From assembly GCA_041781135.1 (NCBI GenBank), contig JBHAZV010000026.1, forward strand, positions 76,657-140,656: a stretch of DNA of 64,000 bases, read 5' to 3'. This DNA comes from JAUMXJ01 sp041781135. GTDB taxonomy: Bacteria; Bacillota; Clostridia; Peptostreptococcales; Acidaminobacteraceae. Of the stretch, positions 44,074 through 53,496 are shown one piece after another; position 1 is the first letter of the stretch; every line of letters starts with the position of its first letter. The position numbers and the translations under genes were made by a program. The notes below the pieces were generated by a model. That model did no database searches. It was not told the DNA's origin and worked only from the letters and a program-made list of their open reading frames with translations.

Positions 44074-45273
44074 ATGCCAATAAATTTTAACAAAGCGGCA
44101 ACGTCTCAGATTAAGCCGCAAAGTGTCATAGAAACAATAAACAGTTTTGTAGCGTCTAACTCATTTCATAATGCAGGAAGAGGCGGAGGGGAACTAAAAT
44201 CCATGGAGGGAATACTCGGTGCTCGGTATTCCATCGCAAAGCTTTTGTCAGGCAGCAACTGCAAAATTTCGCCTAATGAAGTTATTTTCACGAGCGGAGC
44301 AACAGAGAGCCTGAATATGCTGATCGGCGGCTTAAGTGGGCTCGGTTCGCCCAACATTGTAATATCTTGTTTTGAACACAATTCCGTCGCAAGACCGGCA
44401 TACGCGCTTGCCGAATCATGCGACGCAAGTATCAAAGTACTCGAACTCGTAGATGAGCGCTCCGGAAAAATCTTTTCGACAGATAGGGCAGCGGAAGCGC
44501 TGAAACAAGTGCTGGACAGCGCTCCGGTGGGGAAGACAAGCGTCTTTATCTGCACAAATGCCTCAAATGTATTCGGAAACATTCTGCCTGTGGACGAACT
44601 TTTTAAGGAAGCCAAACGCAAGGGCGCATACACTATTTTGGATACGGCGCAGACTCTCGGACACATCGATACCAAAATGACGGATTGCACAGATGCGTTA
44701 GTTTTTACAGGGCACAAGGGGCTTGGGGGGCTCCCCGGCACAGGCGGATTCGTCATTAAGCCCGAATTTGCGGATGTGCTTAGCCCGTGGAAATCCGGCG
44801 GAACCGGAAGCACTTCGCATCTGCTTACAATGCCCGACTTTTTACCGGACAAATTCGAATGTGGCACACCTAACACGCTGGGCATAGCCGCCCTCGACGC
44901 AGCTGCAAAATATGTCGCACAAAACCTTGATTTTATTTGCCGCCGAGAAGAAGAATTAAAAAAGCGGCTTATCTCCGAACTTTTATCGCTTCCTGTGCAG
45001 CTTTACGGCGAATTTGAAGGCAGCCATAATTTTGCGGACGATAGAGTCCCGGTGATTTCTCTTACTGTCAATGGCTATGATTCCGCGCTGCTTGCAGATG
45101 ATCTTGAGCAAGGGTACGGGATACTCACGCGAACAGGGCTGCACTGCGCTCCGCTTGCGCACACCGCAATGGGGACAATGCCCGAAGGAACGCTTCGGGT
45201 AAGTATAAACAGCGATAATACCGAACAGGAAATAGAAATTTTTATAAACGCGCTGAAATCACTTATATTGTAA
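44074..45273 (+). CDS. Cysteine desulfurase / selenocysteine lyase family
   Basis: This class V aminotransferase-fold PLP enzyme has 399 residues. The PLP Lys is in FTGHKGLGGLPGTGG. The active-site Cys lies in RTGLHCAPLAH, with GTLRVSI after it. It matches the desulfurase branch often found beside yedE/yedF/DUF3343. It would release sulfur or selenium from cysteine or selenocysteine and pass it to the TusA-like carrier. It is divergent from yedE, sharing a 150-bp promoter region with an extended -10 TGCTATCAT (44035-44040). GGAGAG precedes ATG 44074. Confidence 0.9.
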   Translation: MPINFNKAATSQIKPQSVIETINSFVASNSFHNAGRGGGELKSMEGILGARYSIAKLLSGSNCKISPNEVIFTSGATESLNMLIGGLSGLGSPNIVISCFEHNSVARPAYALAESCDASIKVLELVDERSGKIFSTDRAAEALKQVLDSAPVGKTSVFICTNASNVFGNILPVDELFKEAKRKGAYTILDTAQTLGHIDTKMTDCTDALVFTGHKGLGGLPGTGGFVIKPEFADVLSPWKSGGTGSTSHLLTMPDFLPDKFECGTPNTLGIAALDAAAKYVAQNLDFICRREEELKKRLISELLSLPVQLYGEFEGSHNFADDRVPVISLTVNGYDSALLADDLEQGYGILTRTGLHCAPLAHTAMGTMPEGTLRVSINSDNTEQEIEIFINALKSLIL

Positions 45274-45339
45274 ATTTCTGCATATGTCAAATTTGCGCGG
45301 CGATATACAGTATAAACTGGGAATAAACGGAGGAAAAAA

Positions 45340-46935
45340 ATGGATATATACATACTCGTAGCTGCAGTGGTCGTAATAAGCTGCGTGTTTCTGAACAATG
45401 CCTCGCATCGCTTTGGAGTTCCAACTCTTCTTGCGTTTATCGTGCTTGGGATGATATTCGGCTCCGACGGACCTATAAAAATCAATTTTGATAATTATGC
45501 TCTCGCAGAGTTCATTTGCTCGCTCGCCCTTATTTTTATAATGTTTTATGGAGGATTCGGCACAAACTGGTCTCAGGGCAAACCTGTGGCGTTTAAGGCA
45601 GGAATACTATCAACCGCCGGAGTAGCTGCTACTGCTGGACTTACAGCGCTTTTCTGCTGGTTGGCGCTCAAATTTAACATATACGAAAGTTTTTTAATAG
45701 GTGCTGTGATAAGTTCCACAGACGCAGCTTCCGTTTTTTCAATACTCAGGTACAACAAACTCGGTCTTAAGGACAATATAGACTCATTGCTCGAAATCGA
45801 GAGCGGTAGTAACGATCCGAGTTCATACATGCTTACAATAATTGCGCTCGCTCTTATAGATATCTCGCAAAACGCCAATTTTCTGCTGATGATTATCGCA
45901 CAATACGCAATTGGAGTCATCGTCGGCGTACTTTCGGCATTCCTTGCCATCCATTCTTTAAGAAGGTTAAAATTCGAAACCCAGGGTTTTGATATGGCGT
46001 TTATAATCGGAGCTGCGCTTCTTGCGTTCGCATTTGCCTCTGTACTCGGCGGCAACGGCTACCTCAGCACATATATCGCCGGGATAATTATCGGAAATTC
46101 AAAAATTCCGAACAAGAAAGGTCTGTTCAACTTCTTTGACGGAATCACAGGGCTGATGCAGATGATGATATTTTTTCTGCTCGGACTTCTTGCTACTCCG
46201 AGCCTTATACCGGGAGTTTTCTGGTATGGCCTCGCGATTGCGCTTTTTATAACTTTTGTGGCAAGACCTGTCGCGGTATTCTCGATGCTCGCTTGGTTCA
46301 AAATCGATATGAAACAGCAAATTGTAATCGCATTTGCGGGCTTGCGCGGAGCGGCATCCATTGTATTTGCAATTATGGCGGTATCAAGAGCAGGCGGAGG
46401 ATTGATGCACGATATCTTTCATATCGTATTTTTTATAGTTCTGCTTTCAATAACTTTTCAGGGTTCTTTCCTTGCGCCGCTCGCAAGAAGACTAAAAGTT
46501 GCAGACGATACAAAAGACATCGCCAAGACTTTCTCAGATTATTCAGAACAGACAAATATGAATTTTATTTCCATCAATATTCCTAAAATGCATAAGTGGG
46601 TTTCGCTTAAAATAAAGGATTTGCAACTTCCTCCCGATACTCTGATAGCGATGATCATCCGCTGCAAGGACAAGCTGCTGCCAACCGGAGACACCATAAT
46701 CTGCGAGGGAGACAAGATCATTCTGTGCGCACATGAATATAGGGACGAGAAAATACATTTGCTCGAACAACATATTGAAGCCGGCAGTTCTATAGTAGAT
46801 CAGCCAATTAAAGATGCGTTTCCTAATCCCGACGAATTAGTCATAATGATTATCCGAGGAGACCAAACGATTGTTCCGAAAGGAAATACTGTTATTAAAG
46901 TTGACGACATTCTTGTTATAAACTCGCTTGTGTAG
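45340..46935 (+). CDS. Potassium/proton antiporter (CPA1, NhaP2/CvrA type)
   Basis: This protein of 531 residues has about 12 hydrophobic helices from residue 1 to 385, including the ISSTDAASVFSIL motif and GLRGAASIVFA of CPA1 exchangers. A cytoplasmic TrkA-C-like region follows (about 395-531) with two related halves ending in IICEGDKIILCA and VIKVDDILVINSL. It exports K+ or Na+ in exchange for protons. GGAGG precedes the ATG. It appears monocistronic. Confidence 0.92.
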   Translation: MDIYILVAAVVVISCVFLNNASHRFGVPTLLAFIVLGMIFGSDGPIKINFDNYALAEFICSLALIFIMFYGGFGTNWSQGKPVAFKAGILSTAGVAATAGLTALFCWLALKFNIYESFLIGAVISSTDAASVFSILRYNKLGLKDNIDSLLEIESGSNDPSSYMLTIIALALIDISQNANFLLMIIAQYAIGVIVGVLSAFLAIHSLRRLKFETQGFDMAFIIGAALLAFAFASVLGGNGYLSTYIAGIIIGNSKIPNKKGLFNFFDGITGLMQMMIFFLLGLLATPSLIPGVFWYGLAIALFITFVARPVAVFSMLAWFKIDMKQQIVIAFAGLRGAASIVFAIMAVSRAGGGLMHDIFHIVFFIVLLSITFQGSFLAPLARRLKVADDTKDIAKTFSDYSEQTNMNFISINIPKMHKWVSLKIKDLQLPPDTLIAMIIRCKDKLLPTGDTIICEGDKIILCAHEYRDEKIHLLEQHIEAGSSIVDQPIKDAFPNPDELVIMIIRGDQTIVPKGNTVIKVDDILVINSLV

Positions 46936-46977
46936 ATGTATATTTAGATAAATTTATGCAATTCTTTGTGTCCCCTC

Positions 46978-47029
46978 TTGACAAACGAACATTTGTTCTA
47001 TATATTAGGATTAGCCGAACAGATGTTTG
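46978..47029 (+). promoter_or_regulatory. SOS promoter with two LexA boxes
   Basis: TTGACA (46978-46983), a 17-bp spacer and TATATT (47001-47006). Box 1, CGAACATTTGTTCT (46986-46999), fills the spacer. Box 2, CGAACAGATGTTTG (47016-47029), lies just downstream of +1. LexA at these sites would block polymerase binding, so the downstream gene is DNA-damage inducible. Confidence 0.92.
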
Positions 47030-47048
47030 TTTGTGGTCAGGGGGAGCG

Positions 47049-48161
47049 ATGTGGCGTTATAATAAGGTGTATCTTCATATTGATGTGAATTCAGCTTTTT
47101 TGTCGTGGGAGGCGGTATACCGTCTTCAAAACGGCGAAACTCTCGATCTGCGGAACATTCCTTCCGCAATAGGTGGCGATGTAGAGAGCAGAAGAGGCGT
47201 TATACTTGCCAAAAGTCTTCCGGCAAAGCGGCTTGGTGTTGTTACAGGCGAGCCGATCTCCGACGCCCTAAAAAAATGTCCAAACTTGGTGGTTGCGCGA
47301 GGTAATTTTGAGTTATATCGCAGATGCAGTCGCGCAATGTTTGAAATCGTCAAAAAATATTCAGATAATATAGAAATTTTCAGCATAGATGAATGCTATG
47401 TCGATATCAGCGATATGCGACTGCTGTACAGCGATCCGATAGATATGGCCAACGAAATCAGAAACGACATTAAGGATACGCTTGGATTTACTGTAAGCAT
47501 AGGCATTTCCGACAATATGATGCTCGCAAAAATGGCGAGCGATCTCAAAAAACCAGACGCCGTAAGCACGATTTACTCAAATGAAATCAAAGCAAAAATG
47601 TGGAATCTGCCAATAAGGGATTTATATATGATCGGCAGAAAAACGGCGCCTAAATTAGAGAAAATCGGCATACTTACAATAGGCGACTTGGCGAAATCAG
47701 ACAAAAGTTTTATTTTGCAATACCTCGGAGTTATGGGCGATATAGCCTGGAGTTACGCAAACGGAATATGTTTCACGGAAATAGGCACACAGAATGTGGA
47801 ATCATCCGCTAAAAGTATTGGAAATTCAACCACAACGCGATATGACATCACAAAAGAAGAAGATGCGCTTGCAATACTGTCCTCACTTACAAAAAAAGTT
47901 ATAAGAAGGCTAACGGAAGATGAAATGCTTGCAAAAACTGTTTGCGTCTACTACAAAAGTACGGATTTCGAAGTATTCGAACACCAGGGTACACACTATA
48001 GATTCACCGACTCTATAAACGAAATTTTTCAAAAAGTCGCCGAGCTGTTCAAAACACTTTGGGATGGCAGGTCTATACGCGCACTTGGAGTCCGGGTAAC
48101 AAATTTGATAAAAACTTCCGAACATCAAGTCGATTTTTATGATATAATATGCCGTGAATAA
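47049..48161 (+). CDS. dinB: Y-family DNA polymerase (Pol IV/UmuC-like)
   Basis: This translesion polymerase has 370 residues. The first catalytic Asp is in LHIDVNSAFLSWEA (D12), and the second acidic pair is in FSIDECYVDISDM (about 110-122). ISDNMMLAKMASDLKKPD is the fingers/thumb junction. The little-finger domain follows. The start at 47049 has AGGGGGAG upstream and matches the family N-terminus; a longer in-frame start would read through the LexA boxes. Two LexA boxes in its promoter make it SOS regulated. It sits near, but apart from, lexA. Confidence 0.93.
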   Translation: MWRYNKVYLHIDVNSAFLSWEAVYRLQNGETLDLRNIPSAIGGDVESRRGVILAKSLPAKRLGVVTGEPISDALKKCPNLVVARGNFELYRRCSRAMFEIVKKYSDNIEIFSIDECYVDISDMRLLYSDPIDMANEIRNDIKDTLGFTVSIGISDNMMLAKMASDLKKPDAVSTIYSNEIKAKMWNLPIRDLYMIGRKTAPKLEKIGILTIGDLAKSDKSFILQYLGVMGDIAWSYANGICFTEIGTQNVESSAKSIGNSTTTRYDITKEEDALAILSSLTKKVIRRLTEDEMLAKTVCVYYKSTDFEVFEHQGTHYRFTDSINEIFQKVAELFKTLWDGRSIRALGVRVTNLIKTSEHQVDFYDIICRE

Positions 48162-48182
48162 ACAAAAGGAGAGTGAAATTTC

Positions 48183-49421
48183 TTGGACCCGAGTTGGCGG
48201 TATGCACTGCTGATACTATTCATAGCTCTTTCCGCATTCTTCTCATCTGCCGAGACAGCCATAATGTCTCTGAGTAAAATCAGGCTGAGGCACCTTGTAG
48301 AAGAAGGCAATACAAGAGCCAAAAAAATTCAAAATTTAACAGAAAATCCGGGCAAATTGCTCGGCGCAATACTGGTAGGCAACAATATAGTCAATATAGG
48401 CGCTTCTGCGGTTGCAACTTCAATAGCAATCGACCTGTTTGGAAATACAGGCGTTGGGATTGCGACGGGAATTATGACATTGCTTATACTGATTTTTGGC
48501 GAAATTACACCTAAATCAGTAGCCGCTGCAAAATCAGAAGCAGTTGCACTAAAGTTTGCAAACATCATGACCGTTTATGTGCGGATTATAGGGCCTTTAG
48601 TCGGTCTGATACTTCTTATCACAAATCTTTTTACCAAAATTTTAGGCGGCAAGCCTGGCATTTCACAGCCATATATAACTGAAGATGAATTCAAGACCAT
48701 GGTCGACGTGGGACATGAAGAAGGCGTATTCGAAGTAGAAGAGAAAGAAATGATTTACAATGTATTTGATTTTGGCGATGCCAAAGTCAGTGATGTAATG
48801 ACGCCGCGCACCGAGATGATCGCTCTTGATATTCATACCCCATACGAAAAAGTCATCGAGGTCTACAAAGAGGAACAATTTTCGAGACTTCCGGTATATG
48901 ATGAGAGCATAGACAATATAGTCGGTATCCTCTATATCAAAGATATCGTCTTTAGCGGCGCAAATCAGGAAAACTTTGATATCGCATCGCTTATGCGTCA
49001 GCCGCACTACACTTTTGAATTCAAAAACATCGCAGATCTCTTAAAAGAAATGAAAAAAAGGCGCACTCCTATCGCCGTCGTGCTTGACGAATACGGTGGT
49101 ACAGCGGGGATTGTAACGATGGAAGACCTCATAGAAGAGATTGTCGGTGACATAAAAGATGAATACGACGATCATGAGGAAGAAATCGAGGTAATTAAAG
49201 AGGACGAATACCTGGTCGACGGCGTTATGAGGATCGACGAACTCAACGAGCTGATTGGAACACACATAGAATCGGATGATTTCGACTCAATAGGCGGCTT
49301 TATTGTAGGACTTTACGGCGAAATCCCTGAAGCAGGACAAGAAATAGAATATGAGGGAGTGCGCTTTATAGTAGAAGTCGTAGATAAAAATCGGATTGAA
49401 AAATTGAGGATTTTCACGTAA
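48183..49421 (+). CDS. CNNM/CorC family membrane protein (hemolysin-like)
   Basis: This protein of 412 residues has a DUF21 membrane domain (about 1-150, ALSAFFSSAETAIMSLSK). Two CBS domains follow (VMTPRTEMIALD; RRTPIAVVLDEYGGTAGIVTMEDL) and then a CorC_HlyC transporter-associated domain at the C-terminus. It probably affects Mg2+ or other divalent cation efflux; the 'hemolysin' name is historical. TTG is the start, with AAAGGAG upstream. An extended -10 TGATATAAT (48143-48148) lies at the end of the polymerase gene. Confidence 0.93.
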   Translation: MDPSWRYALLILFIALSAFFSSAETAIMSLSKIRLRHLVEEGNTRAKKIQNLTENPGKLLGAILVGNNIVNIGASAVATSIAIDLFGNTGVGIATGIMTLLILIFGEITPKSVAAAKSEAVALKFANIMTVYVRIIGPLVGLILLITNLFTKILGGKPGISQPYITEDEFKTMVDVGHEEGVFEVEEKEMIYNVFDFGDAKVSDVMTPRTEMIALDIHTPYEKVIEVYKEEQFSRLPVYDESIDNIVGILYIKDIVFSGANQENFDIASLMRQPHYTFEFKNIADLLKEMKKRRTPIAVVLDEYGGTAGIVTMEDLIEEIVGDIKDEYDDHEEEIEVIKEDEYLVDGVMRIDELNELIGTHIESDDFDSIGGFIVGLYGEIPEAGQEIEYEGVRFIVEVVDKNRIEKLRIFT

Positions 49422-50135
49422 TTGATCAACGAAAGGTTTATTAGGACTGCAGCGATCTACGGCACAAAAGCATCAGAAATTTTTTCGCAGAGCAGGATTG
49501 CGATTTTCGGCCTTGGAGGTGTCGGATCATACGCAGCAGAGGCTTTGCTCAGAACAGGAATAGGCGCTTTTGACGTATACGACTTCGATAAGTATGAGCT
49601 GAGTAATTTCAACAGACAACTTTATGCCACGGAGCAAACCTTGGGAATAAGCAAAACGGAAGCATTCCGGCAGCGGGCTGCAGTCATAAATCCTGACGCA
49701 AGGATTAGTTGTCATACCGACAAAGTGACTGCCGAAAATGTGAAAGACATCAAATTTACGGAATTTCACTACATAATCGATGCAATCGACGACTTTGATG
49801 CTAAGATGTCGATCATCGAAAGTGCTGTAAACGCAAGAATTCCGCTCATTTCAGCGATGGGAGCCGGGTTCAAGACCATGCCGGAAAAACTGAAGATTTC
49901 AAGTATTTATAAAACTTCGGTGTGTCCTCTTGCAAAAAAAGTGCGATTGGAGTCTCGCAGACGAAATTTGCCGGATTTTTGCGTAGTTTATTCTGACGAA
50001 GAAAAGCAGAGCGCCAATCTTGTATACGAACAGACCGAAACACAGATTATAGGCAGCACGGCGTTCGTACCATCCGCAATGGGGCTTATTATCGCAAGTA
50101 AAGTAATAAATGATCTAAAAAATATGGAGAGATAA
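49422..50135 (+). CDS. tcdA: tRNA threonylcarbamoyladenosine dehydratase
   Basis: This E1-like (ThiF/MoeB fold) protein has 237 residues. The nucleotide loop is FGLGGVGSYAAEAL. DFDKYELSNFNRQL is the metal/ATP region, and AIDDFDAKMSII carries a conserved Asp. It cyclises t6A37 of tRNA to ct6A. The TTG start is directly after the previous stop, so the two are coupled. It lacks a C-terminal transmembrane segment seen in the enterobacterial enzyme. Confidence 0.9.
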   Translation: MINERFIRTAAIYGTKASEIFSQSRIAIFGLGGVGSYAAEALLRTGIGAFDVYDFDKYELSNFNRQLYATEQTLGISKTEAFRQRAAVINPDARISCHTDKVTAENVKDIKFTEFHYIIDAIDDFDAKMSIIESAVNARIPLISAMGAGFKTMPEKLKISSIYKTSVCPLAKKVRLESRRRNLPDFCVVYSDEEKQSANLVYEQTETQIIGSTAFVPSAMGLIIASKVINDLKNMER

Positions 50136-50136
50136 A

Positions 50137-50466
50137 ATGAAGCTATTCAACAGCGAAAAGCGAAGAGCTCGTATGGAGCAATATAAAAACGCAGTTTACA
50201 AAGAATGGGGAAAAATTTCCGCACAGGGAAAAAAGAAGTATGTCTTAATAAAGGCGACGTACGGCTGGGCGCTTCAGGTATTCCTTGTATACATCGCTAT
50301 GATGTACGTTTTGTCCAGATTTAACGACGCATTCATTTTTGACTGGTTTACTGTTTTGTTTTCTGCCGTCATCTTTGTTTTATTTGGCGCCTGGCAGGGC
50401 AGCATGGAATTTGATCGAAACGAAAGGATTTACAGAGAAAAATTTCCTTATAAAAAGAAAAAATAG
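50137..50466 (+). CDS. Small membrane protein of unknown function
   Basis: This protein of 109 residues has a basic N-terminus, two hydrophobic helices (about 45-65 and 70-90) and a basic C-terminal tail ending KKKK. I recognise no family. It starts 2 nt after tcdA, with GAGAG before it, so it is likely co-transcribed with tcdA. Confidence 0.7.
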   Translation: MKLFNSEKRRARMEQYKNAVYKEWGKISAQGKKKYVLIKATYGWALQVFLVYIAMMYVLSRFNDAFIFDWFTVLFSAVIFVLFGAWQGSMEFDRNERIYREKFPYKKKK

Positions 50467-50484
50467 AAAACTTGGAATTAGTTG

Positions 50485-50513
50485 TTGACTTTTCCATAAA
50501 ATGGTAGTATAAT
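50485..50513 (+). promoter_or_regulatory. Promoter of the Tad-like operon, apparently leaderless
   Basis: TTGACT (50485-50490), a 17-bp spacer and TATAAT (50508-50513), 6 nt before the ATG at 50520. No Shine-Dalgarno is present. Confidence 0.8.
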
Positions 50514-50519
50514 GCTGCC

Positions 50520-51209
50520 ATGATATATTTTCCATCCGAATTTATAAACGCACTGTCAGCGTATGATAAGCGTCTGACGCCGCACGGAGCAGCCGATGCG
50601 TCTGAGCTTCTGATAGAAGAAGCTGATATTCCGCTGCTGGATAAAAGCATCAACACTTCCCTCATAGTTCTTACAGACGATAGGGAAAAGTGCTTGCGCA
50701 CCGAAACCGAGCATCGCTATGTCTATAAGTTTCAGGAAGTGCGCAGGCTCATTGCCGAAATCTTTGGAGAACCGCACGAAGTTCGGCATTTTCTTATACT
50801 TGGTACCGATGAACTACCAGAACGCTTATTTTTGAAGGGCTGTTTTGTCGACATCTTAAGCTGCCTCAGGTTTACGGATTCTCTAATTACCACCGACCGC
50901 TTTCTAAACAGTGGTATACATTACTTATACTCTTCTATTCTTGATTTGCTTGATCCGCCAACAGAAAAGATTGCAGAGATTATAGATGAGCAGTCAAAAG
51001 TAGATTGTGTCGATTTGGTGTCATTTGGAATTCACGGTCAACTGACTGATTTGGCAATGAGGCGCGCTGATATAAACTATGTCTTACCTGCGGAAAAATA
51101 CGTTGCTGTAGCAAACGAATTGTGCTCGTCATTTGATAATGCGGCGCTGATAAAGCTTCCTATCAGTGACGAAGATATTGAATTGATAAGTCAAGGGTCG
51201 CAAAAATGA
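50520..51209 (+). CDS. Unknown protein at the head of the Tad-like operon (CpaE-like?)
   Basis: This protein of 229 residues has no membrane segments. I recognise no certain family. Position before tadA and the segment SLIVLTDDREKCL followed by YKFQEVRRLIAEI recall the N-terminal receiver-like part of CpaE/TadZ proteins in Firmicutes. The following ATPase-like half has strands and helices in order but no Walker A glycine-rich loop, so if related it is degenerate. It is translated from what looks like a leaderless mRNA and overlaps tadA by 4 nt. Confidence 0.6.
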   Translation: MIYFPSEFINALSAYDKRLTPHGAADASELLIEEADIPLLDKSINTSLIVLTDDREKCLRTETEHRYVYKFQEVRRLIAEIFGEPHEVRHFLILGTDELPERLFLKGCFVDILSCLRFTDSLITTDRFLNSGIHYLYSSILDLLDPPTEKIAEIIDEQSKVDCVDLVSFGIHGQLTDLAMRRADINYVLPAEKYVAVANELCSSFDNAALIKLPISDEDIELISQGSQK

Positions 51210-52384
51210 ATTACAGTCAGATTTGCGAACTAAAGCTGCAAATTTTATCAAATAACGAGCCCATAGAGCTAAAAGACAAAATACTAAAAGTTGTAGACTC
51301 GCTTCCACAGATGTCGACAAACGAAAAACTGCGCTGTATCGACATACTGTATAATGAAATAAAAGGTTACGGAGCAATACAAAAATTCCTGGATGACAAA
51401 TCCATCAGCGAGATAATGATTAATGGGATCGAACACATTTTCGTAGAGAAAAACGGCGAAATTTTTCCCGAAAAACCGGTTTTTGAATCAACCGAGCATC
51501 TTATGCAGCTTATATATAAGATTGCGTCGGAAATCGGGAGAGAGGTCAATCAATCACGGCCAATTCTTGATGCAAGACTTAAAGACGGCTCAAGAGTTAA
51601 TGTTGTGCTATCTCCGGTAGCAATCAGTGGCCCGATCGTCACCATACGAAAATTCAATAATTCCGCTACAACCATGGCAACACTTGCCGAAAGCGGCACT
51701 TTTACAAACGAATTGAGAAAGTTTTTAGAAATACTGATAAAGTCAAAATACAATATTTTTATTTCGGGAGGCACAGGTACCGGCAAGACTACATTGCTCA
51801 ATTATCTCTGCCAGAGTATACCGAATGATGAGCGAATAATAACCATAGAAGACGCCGCTGAGATCGATATAAAAAATCATGAACATGTCATTTCGATGGA
51901 GACGAGAAATTCTAATGTAAGCGATACGGCAGTTACAATGAGCAAACTCATAAAAAATGCCTTGAGAATGCGCCCTGACCGTATAATAGTCGGCGAGGTC
52001 AGGGGCGAAGAAGTAATAGATATGCTGCAAGCCATGAACACCGGACACGAAGGGTCGATATCGACAGGACATTCAAATTCTCCGCTTGATATGCTTATTA
52101 GATTGGAGGTCATATCGGCAAGTTACAGTGAAATCGACCACAATCTGATCAGAAAGCAGATTATTTCTGCAATAGACATTGTCATACAACTGGAAAGAAA
52201 TAGAGGGAGGAGACAGATAGAATATGTTGTCGAAATTAAAAAAGACTCTGAAGAATATGAAATTCATACAATTTATGACAGACGTATCGACCAAAATACA
52301 ACGCAGGCTGGATTCGAAGAAAGAATATGCAGTCGATATAAACTCGATAAATACTTTGAAGGACAGGCAAAGAGCAGCCGTTGA
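51206..52384 (+). CDS. tadA: TadA/CpaF-type secretion ATPase
   Basis: This protein of 392 residues has an N-terminal helical region (IDILYNEIKGYGAIQKFL, then SEIMINGIEHIFVEKNGEI) and a RecA-like core. Walker A is GGTGTGKTT (about 189), the catalytic Glu box is ITIEDAAEI, Walker B is RIIVGEVRGEE, and the His box is GHEGSISTGHSNS. It powers assembly of Flp-type pili. It overlaps the next gene by 161 nt, which is unusually long (see findings). Confidence 0.93.
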   Translation: MNYSQICELKLQILSNNEPIELKDKILKVVDSLPQMSTNEKLRCIDILYNEIKGYGAIQKFLDDKSISEIMINGIEHIFVEKNGEIFPEKPVFESTEHLMQLIYKIASEIGREVNQSRPILDARLKDGSRVNVVLSPVAISGPIVTIRKFNNSATTMATLAESGTFTNELRKFLEILIKSKYNIFISGGTGTGKTTLLNYLCQSIPNDERIITIEDAAEIDIKNHEHVISMETRNSNVSDTAVTMSKLIKNALRMRPDRIIVGEVRGEEVIDMLQAMNTGHEGSISTGHSNSPLDMLIRLEVISASYSEIDHNLIRKQIISAIDIVIQLERNRGRRQIEYVVEIKKDSEEYEIHTIYDRRIDQNTTQAGFEERICSRYKLDKYFEGQAKSSR

Positions 52385-53051
52385 TTGCATATTTTACGCG
52401 ATCGGAATATACGCATTTTATGGAAGCGCTGTTTTTTCTGTGCTTGCAGCAATAGTTATTTGTATGTTGTACAAGAACACAGGTTACTACAATGTCGATA
52501 AATATGCGCTGTATCTGGATTCGTTTATAGATTTTCTAAATTTTGTGAATTCGGGACTCAGCGCCGGCCTGACATTTGAGACCTCTATAAATGAGAGTAT
52601 ATTAATTATGAACCAGGAAAACACATACATGCTGACCGTATTCAAAAAACTCAGAGAAGCTGTCCATATTGGCATTGTAGGCAATGAGCTCTATGACGAA
52701 ATAGATAGATGGTATCCGATAGCCGACTGCAAACTATATACCAGTATGCTGAAACTAAGCAAGACTACAGGTGCCTCTATGCGGCGAGTCACCGAAGTTG
52801 TGCTATCTAATTTGTACAACCGTTACAAGACTATTGAAGAAGCACAGCTCATTATGTATCAAAAAAAGCTGGAACAGATGATACTATGTATTGCGCCGTT
52901 ATTTGTAATTCTGTTCGTTAAATCATCGTCGGGCGAATTTATAGATATTATGTACACCGAGTCCATAGGCAGAATTGTGATGACAATTTCATTTGGAATG
53001 CTTATTGCTATGAAGCTCATGGGCAAAAAAATCGTGGAGAATGTTCGATGA
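52224..53051 (+). CDS. tadB: TadB-like inner membrane platform protein
   Basis: This protein of 275 residues has hydrophobic helices near residues 55-80 and at the C-terminus. A central T2SF-type cytoplasmic domain includes LNFVNSGLSAGLTFETSI and KLSKTTGASMRRVTEVV. The start at 52224 has GGAGGAG about 10 nt upstream, although it lies inside tadA in another frame. An ATG at 52257 would reduce the overlap but has no clear ribosome-binding site. It pairs with TadC to form the pilus platform. It overlaps tadC by 4 nt. Confidence 0.8.
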   Translation: MLSKLKKTLKNMKFIQFMTDVSTKIQRRLDSKKEYAVDINSINTLKDRQRAAVDCIFYAIGIYAFYGSAVFSVLAAIVICMLYKNTGYYNVDKYALYLDSFIDFLNFVNSGLSAGLTFETSINESILIMNQENTYMLTVFKKLREAVHIGIVGNELYDEIDRWYPIADCKLYTSMLKLSKTTGASMRRVTEVVLSNLYNRYKTIEEAQLIMYQKKLEQMILCIAPLFVILFVKSSSGEFIDIMYTESIGRIVMTISFGMLIAMKLMGKKIVENVR

Positions 53052-53482
53052 TAAAATCCAAAAACCAACAGAAAAAAAGGCGGATTGAATACGATCTCTC
53101 GAAAATAATTCAAATTCTTGTAATAAATTTAGAAACAGGGGCAACTCTCATAAATGCTCTTGAGGCTGCAGCAAAGGACCAGTTCTATATTAAAGATACA
53201 TCGATACTGGAAAATATAAACAAAAAAGCAATTGAATTCAACGACAAAGATTTTTACCGATTTGTGAGACTTTTGAATGATTATAATCGAAACGGCTCAC
53301 CAAGCACTCTTTCTGCACTCCAGTCCATGTACAGCGATCTGTGTATGCAGGAAATGAGTAGAATCAAGAAAAAAGCAGAACAGGCGACGGTTAAGCTTAC
53401 TTTGCTGCTTATGCTGTCATTGATAGCAATAGTATTAGTGGTGCTTACGCCTGTGATGCTTATGATTAATTCAACAATATAA
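53048..53482 (+). CDS. tadC: TadC-like platform protein, short
   Basis: This protein of 144 residues has a T2SF-like helical domain (LETGATLINALEAAAKD, then RFVRLLNDYNRNGSPS) and one C-terminal transmembrane helix (about 118-140). Typical TadC is about 300 residues with several helices, so this is a reduced form or a second half of the platform. It overlaps tadB and is followed by the pilin gene. Confidence 0.7.
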   Translation: MIKSKNQQKKRRIEYDLSKIIQILVINLETGATLINALEAAAKDQFYIKDTSILENINKKAIEFNDKDFYRFVRLLNDYNRNGSPSTLSALQSMYSDLCMQEMSRIKKKAEQATVKLTLLLMLSLIAIVLVVLTPVMLMINSTI

Positions 53483-53496
53483 CCATGGGAGGGTTT

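Noticed and set aside
44166..44885. - strand open frame of 239 codons opposite the desulfurase
   Set aside because: The desulfurase frame carries the PLP Lys and active-site Cys motifs. The antisense frame is a GC-skew shadow.
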